Program-made: the position numbers and the translations under genes | The notes under the pieces: generated by a model | Told to the model about the DNA's origin: nothing | Databases searched by the model: none | What the model saw: the letters and a program-made list of their open reading frames with translations, nothing else | Shown: positions 53,163-53,872 of the stretch, one piece after another | Layout: each line of letters begins with the position of its first letter | Position numbering within the stretch: position 1 is the stretch's first letter | NCBI GenBank assembly: GCA_944385445.1 | Contig: CALWXF010000014.1 | Span: forward strand, 1 to 53,872 | Direction of reading: 5' to 3' | Origin: an uncultured Oscillospiraceae bacterium | Lineage (GTDB): Bacteria; Bacillota; Clostridia; Oscillospirales; Oscillospiraceae | Length of the DNA stretch: 53,872 nucleotides

Positions 53163-53813
53163 ATGATCATTCGCAACGGAATTCTCAGCACGGTGCGCTC
53201 CAAAGGGAAAACGGTGCTGTTTACCCTGCTGATTTTTGTCCTGACGTTATCCTTGGGGCTGGGGTTAGGGCTATGGAGCTACTGCACACTGACGTTACAG
53301 AGCATGGATGAGACCTACACATCCATTGCTGTGGTGGAATATATGGGAGAACAGTACCCCGAGGAATATGTGGCCGATGAGGCAGCCCGGGAGGCATTGC
53401 ATGGGCTGGGGGATATCGCTCAGGTCCCAGGCGTGGAATTGTGGGAGACCAGCAGCTGGGGAATGGCCCTCGCAGACGGGTATCAGCGGCGTGGCAGTAC
53501 AGTGCCCTACGAGGATCAGATGGTGGTGGCGGTGTTTAACCTGATTGCCAAGCAAGAAAAGGTGTGGGGTGTGCTGCCATCCAAGGACTTGCCGGACAGC
53601 TATCTGCTTTTTCTGAATGCAAGTAACACCGCTGTCACAGTGAAGCTGGGAAATCAAACCTGGGAAAACATTCCTTTTCTGGACGTTTCCTCTGGAAAAG
53701 TGGATACCGAACATCTGCCGGACGCCTACTGCACCATGGGCAGCAGAGTGATGTTGGTCGATGAGACCAAAGGGATGAATCAAGACATCTCCTATCTCTT
53801 TGCTTATGTGTGA
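53163..53813 (+). pseudogene. FtsX/MacB-like ABC permease, 5' part, probably frameshifted
   Basis: Starts at ATG 53163 behind AAGGAGG; the first 40 residues hold a basic start and one span (VLFTLLIFVLTLSLGLGLGL), then an extracytoplasmic domain. It stops at TGA 53811 after 216 residues, far short of a permease with further spans. Just past this stop, the other frame stays open to the window end and reads CDKEAIEVQKILPFLSD, plausible coding text. Loss of two bases in the GTGTG run near 53807 would explain it. A true truncation, a phase-variable tract or a sequencing error are all possible; the gene is also cut by the window end. Confidence 0.7.
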
Positions 53814-53872
53814 TAAAGAAGCAATAGAAGTGCAAAAAATTTTGCCGTTCCTATCCGACACTTGGCCATTGT

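Overview
The window looks like chromosome of a GC-rich gut Firmicute of the Oscillospiraceae (Flavonifractor / Pseudoflavonifractor-like; inference from content, no search was run). The grounds are a PolC-type replicative polymerase, the short-HisG/HisZ form of the histidine pathway, clostridial small proteins (DUF1653, DUF378, DUF1576, YlmC/YmxH) and two very large sortase-anchored glycosidases of mucin/glycan foragers. Coding density is high, and I see no tRNA, rRNA, CRISPR array, phage or transposase.

Layout. 1-10.1 kb: two paralogous cell-wall-anchored hexosaminidases (GH84, then GH20) that share almost identical FIVAR-repeat C-termini. 10.2-16.1 kb: a DUF1653 protein, then a minus-strand peptide/nickel-type ABC importer operon (lipoprotein, two permeases, fused double ATPase) ending in an FmdE-family gene. 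16.1-19.5 kb: a DUF1576 membrane protein, a beta-CASP metallo-hydrolase and a small unknown. 19.5-21.7 kb: ylmC-like, rpsB and tsf on the minus strand. 21.9-32.4 kb: pyrH-frr-uppS-cdsA-dxr-rseP-ispG-polC, the classic translation/isoprenoid/envelope/replication cluster, with rpsB-tsf inverted away from it. 32.4-32.75 kb: a hairpin-rich repeat-like element. 32.7-39.2 kb: hisZGDBHAFIE behind a near-consensus promoter; hisC and a histidinol phosphatase are absent. 39.3-44.8 kb: a minus-strand Dlt-like operon (adenylating enzyme, fold-III PLP decarboxylase, acyl carrier protein, MBOAT acyltransferase, SGNH protein). 45-47.6 kb: trpS, three tiny unknown genes in one operon and a YfcE-like phosphodiesterase. 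47.7-52.3 kb: DUF378, cdd, a ZIP metal transporter, and a LysR / YeiH / thioredoxin-reductase-like group. 52.5 kb to the end: an ABC ATPase and the 5' part of its permease, which appears frameshifted.

The best candidate for an undescribed system is the Dlt-like operon at 39.3-44.8 kb. Its parts can activate a carboxylic or amino acid, load it on a carrier protein, pass it across the membrane by MBOAT/SGNH proteins and attach it to an envelope polymer, as in D-alanylation of teichoic acid. The decarboxylase embedded in it suggests the moiety is not simply D-alanine. A CTTAAG direct repeat upstream, resembling OmpR-family boxes, hints at control by an envelope-stress two-component system. Also notable are a TrxB-like flavoprotein lacking its CxxC beside a LysR/YeiH pair, a hairpin that buries the DUF378 ribosome binding site, and the structured polC-hisZ intergenic element.
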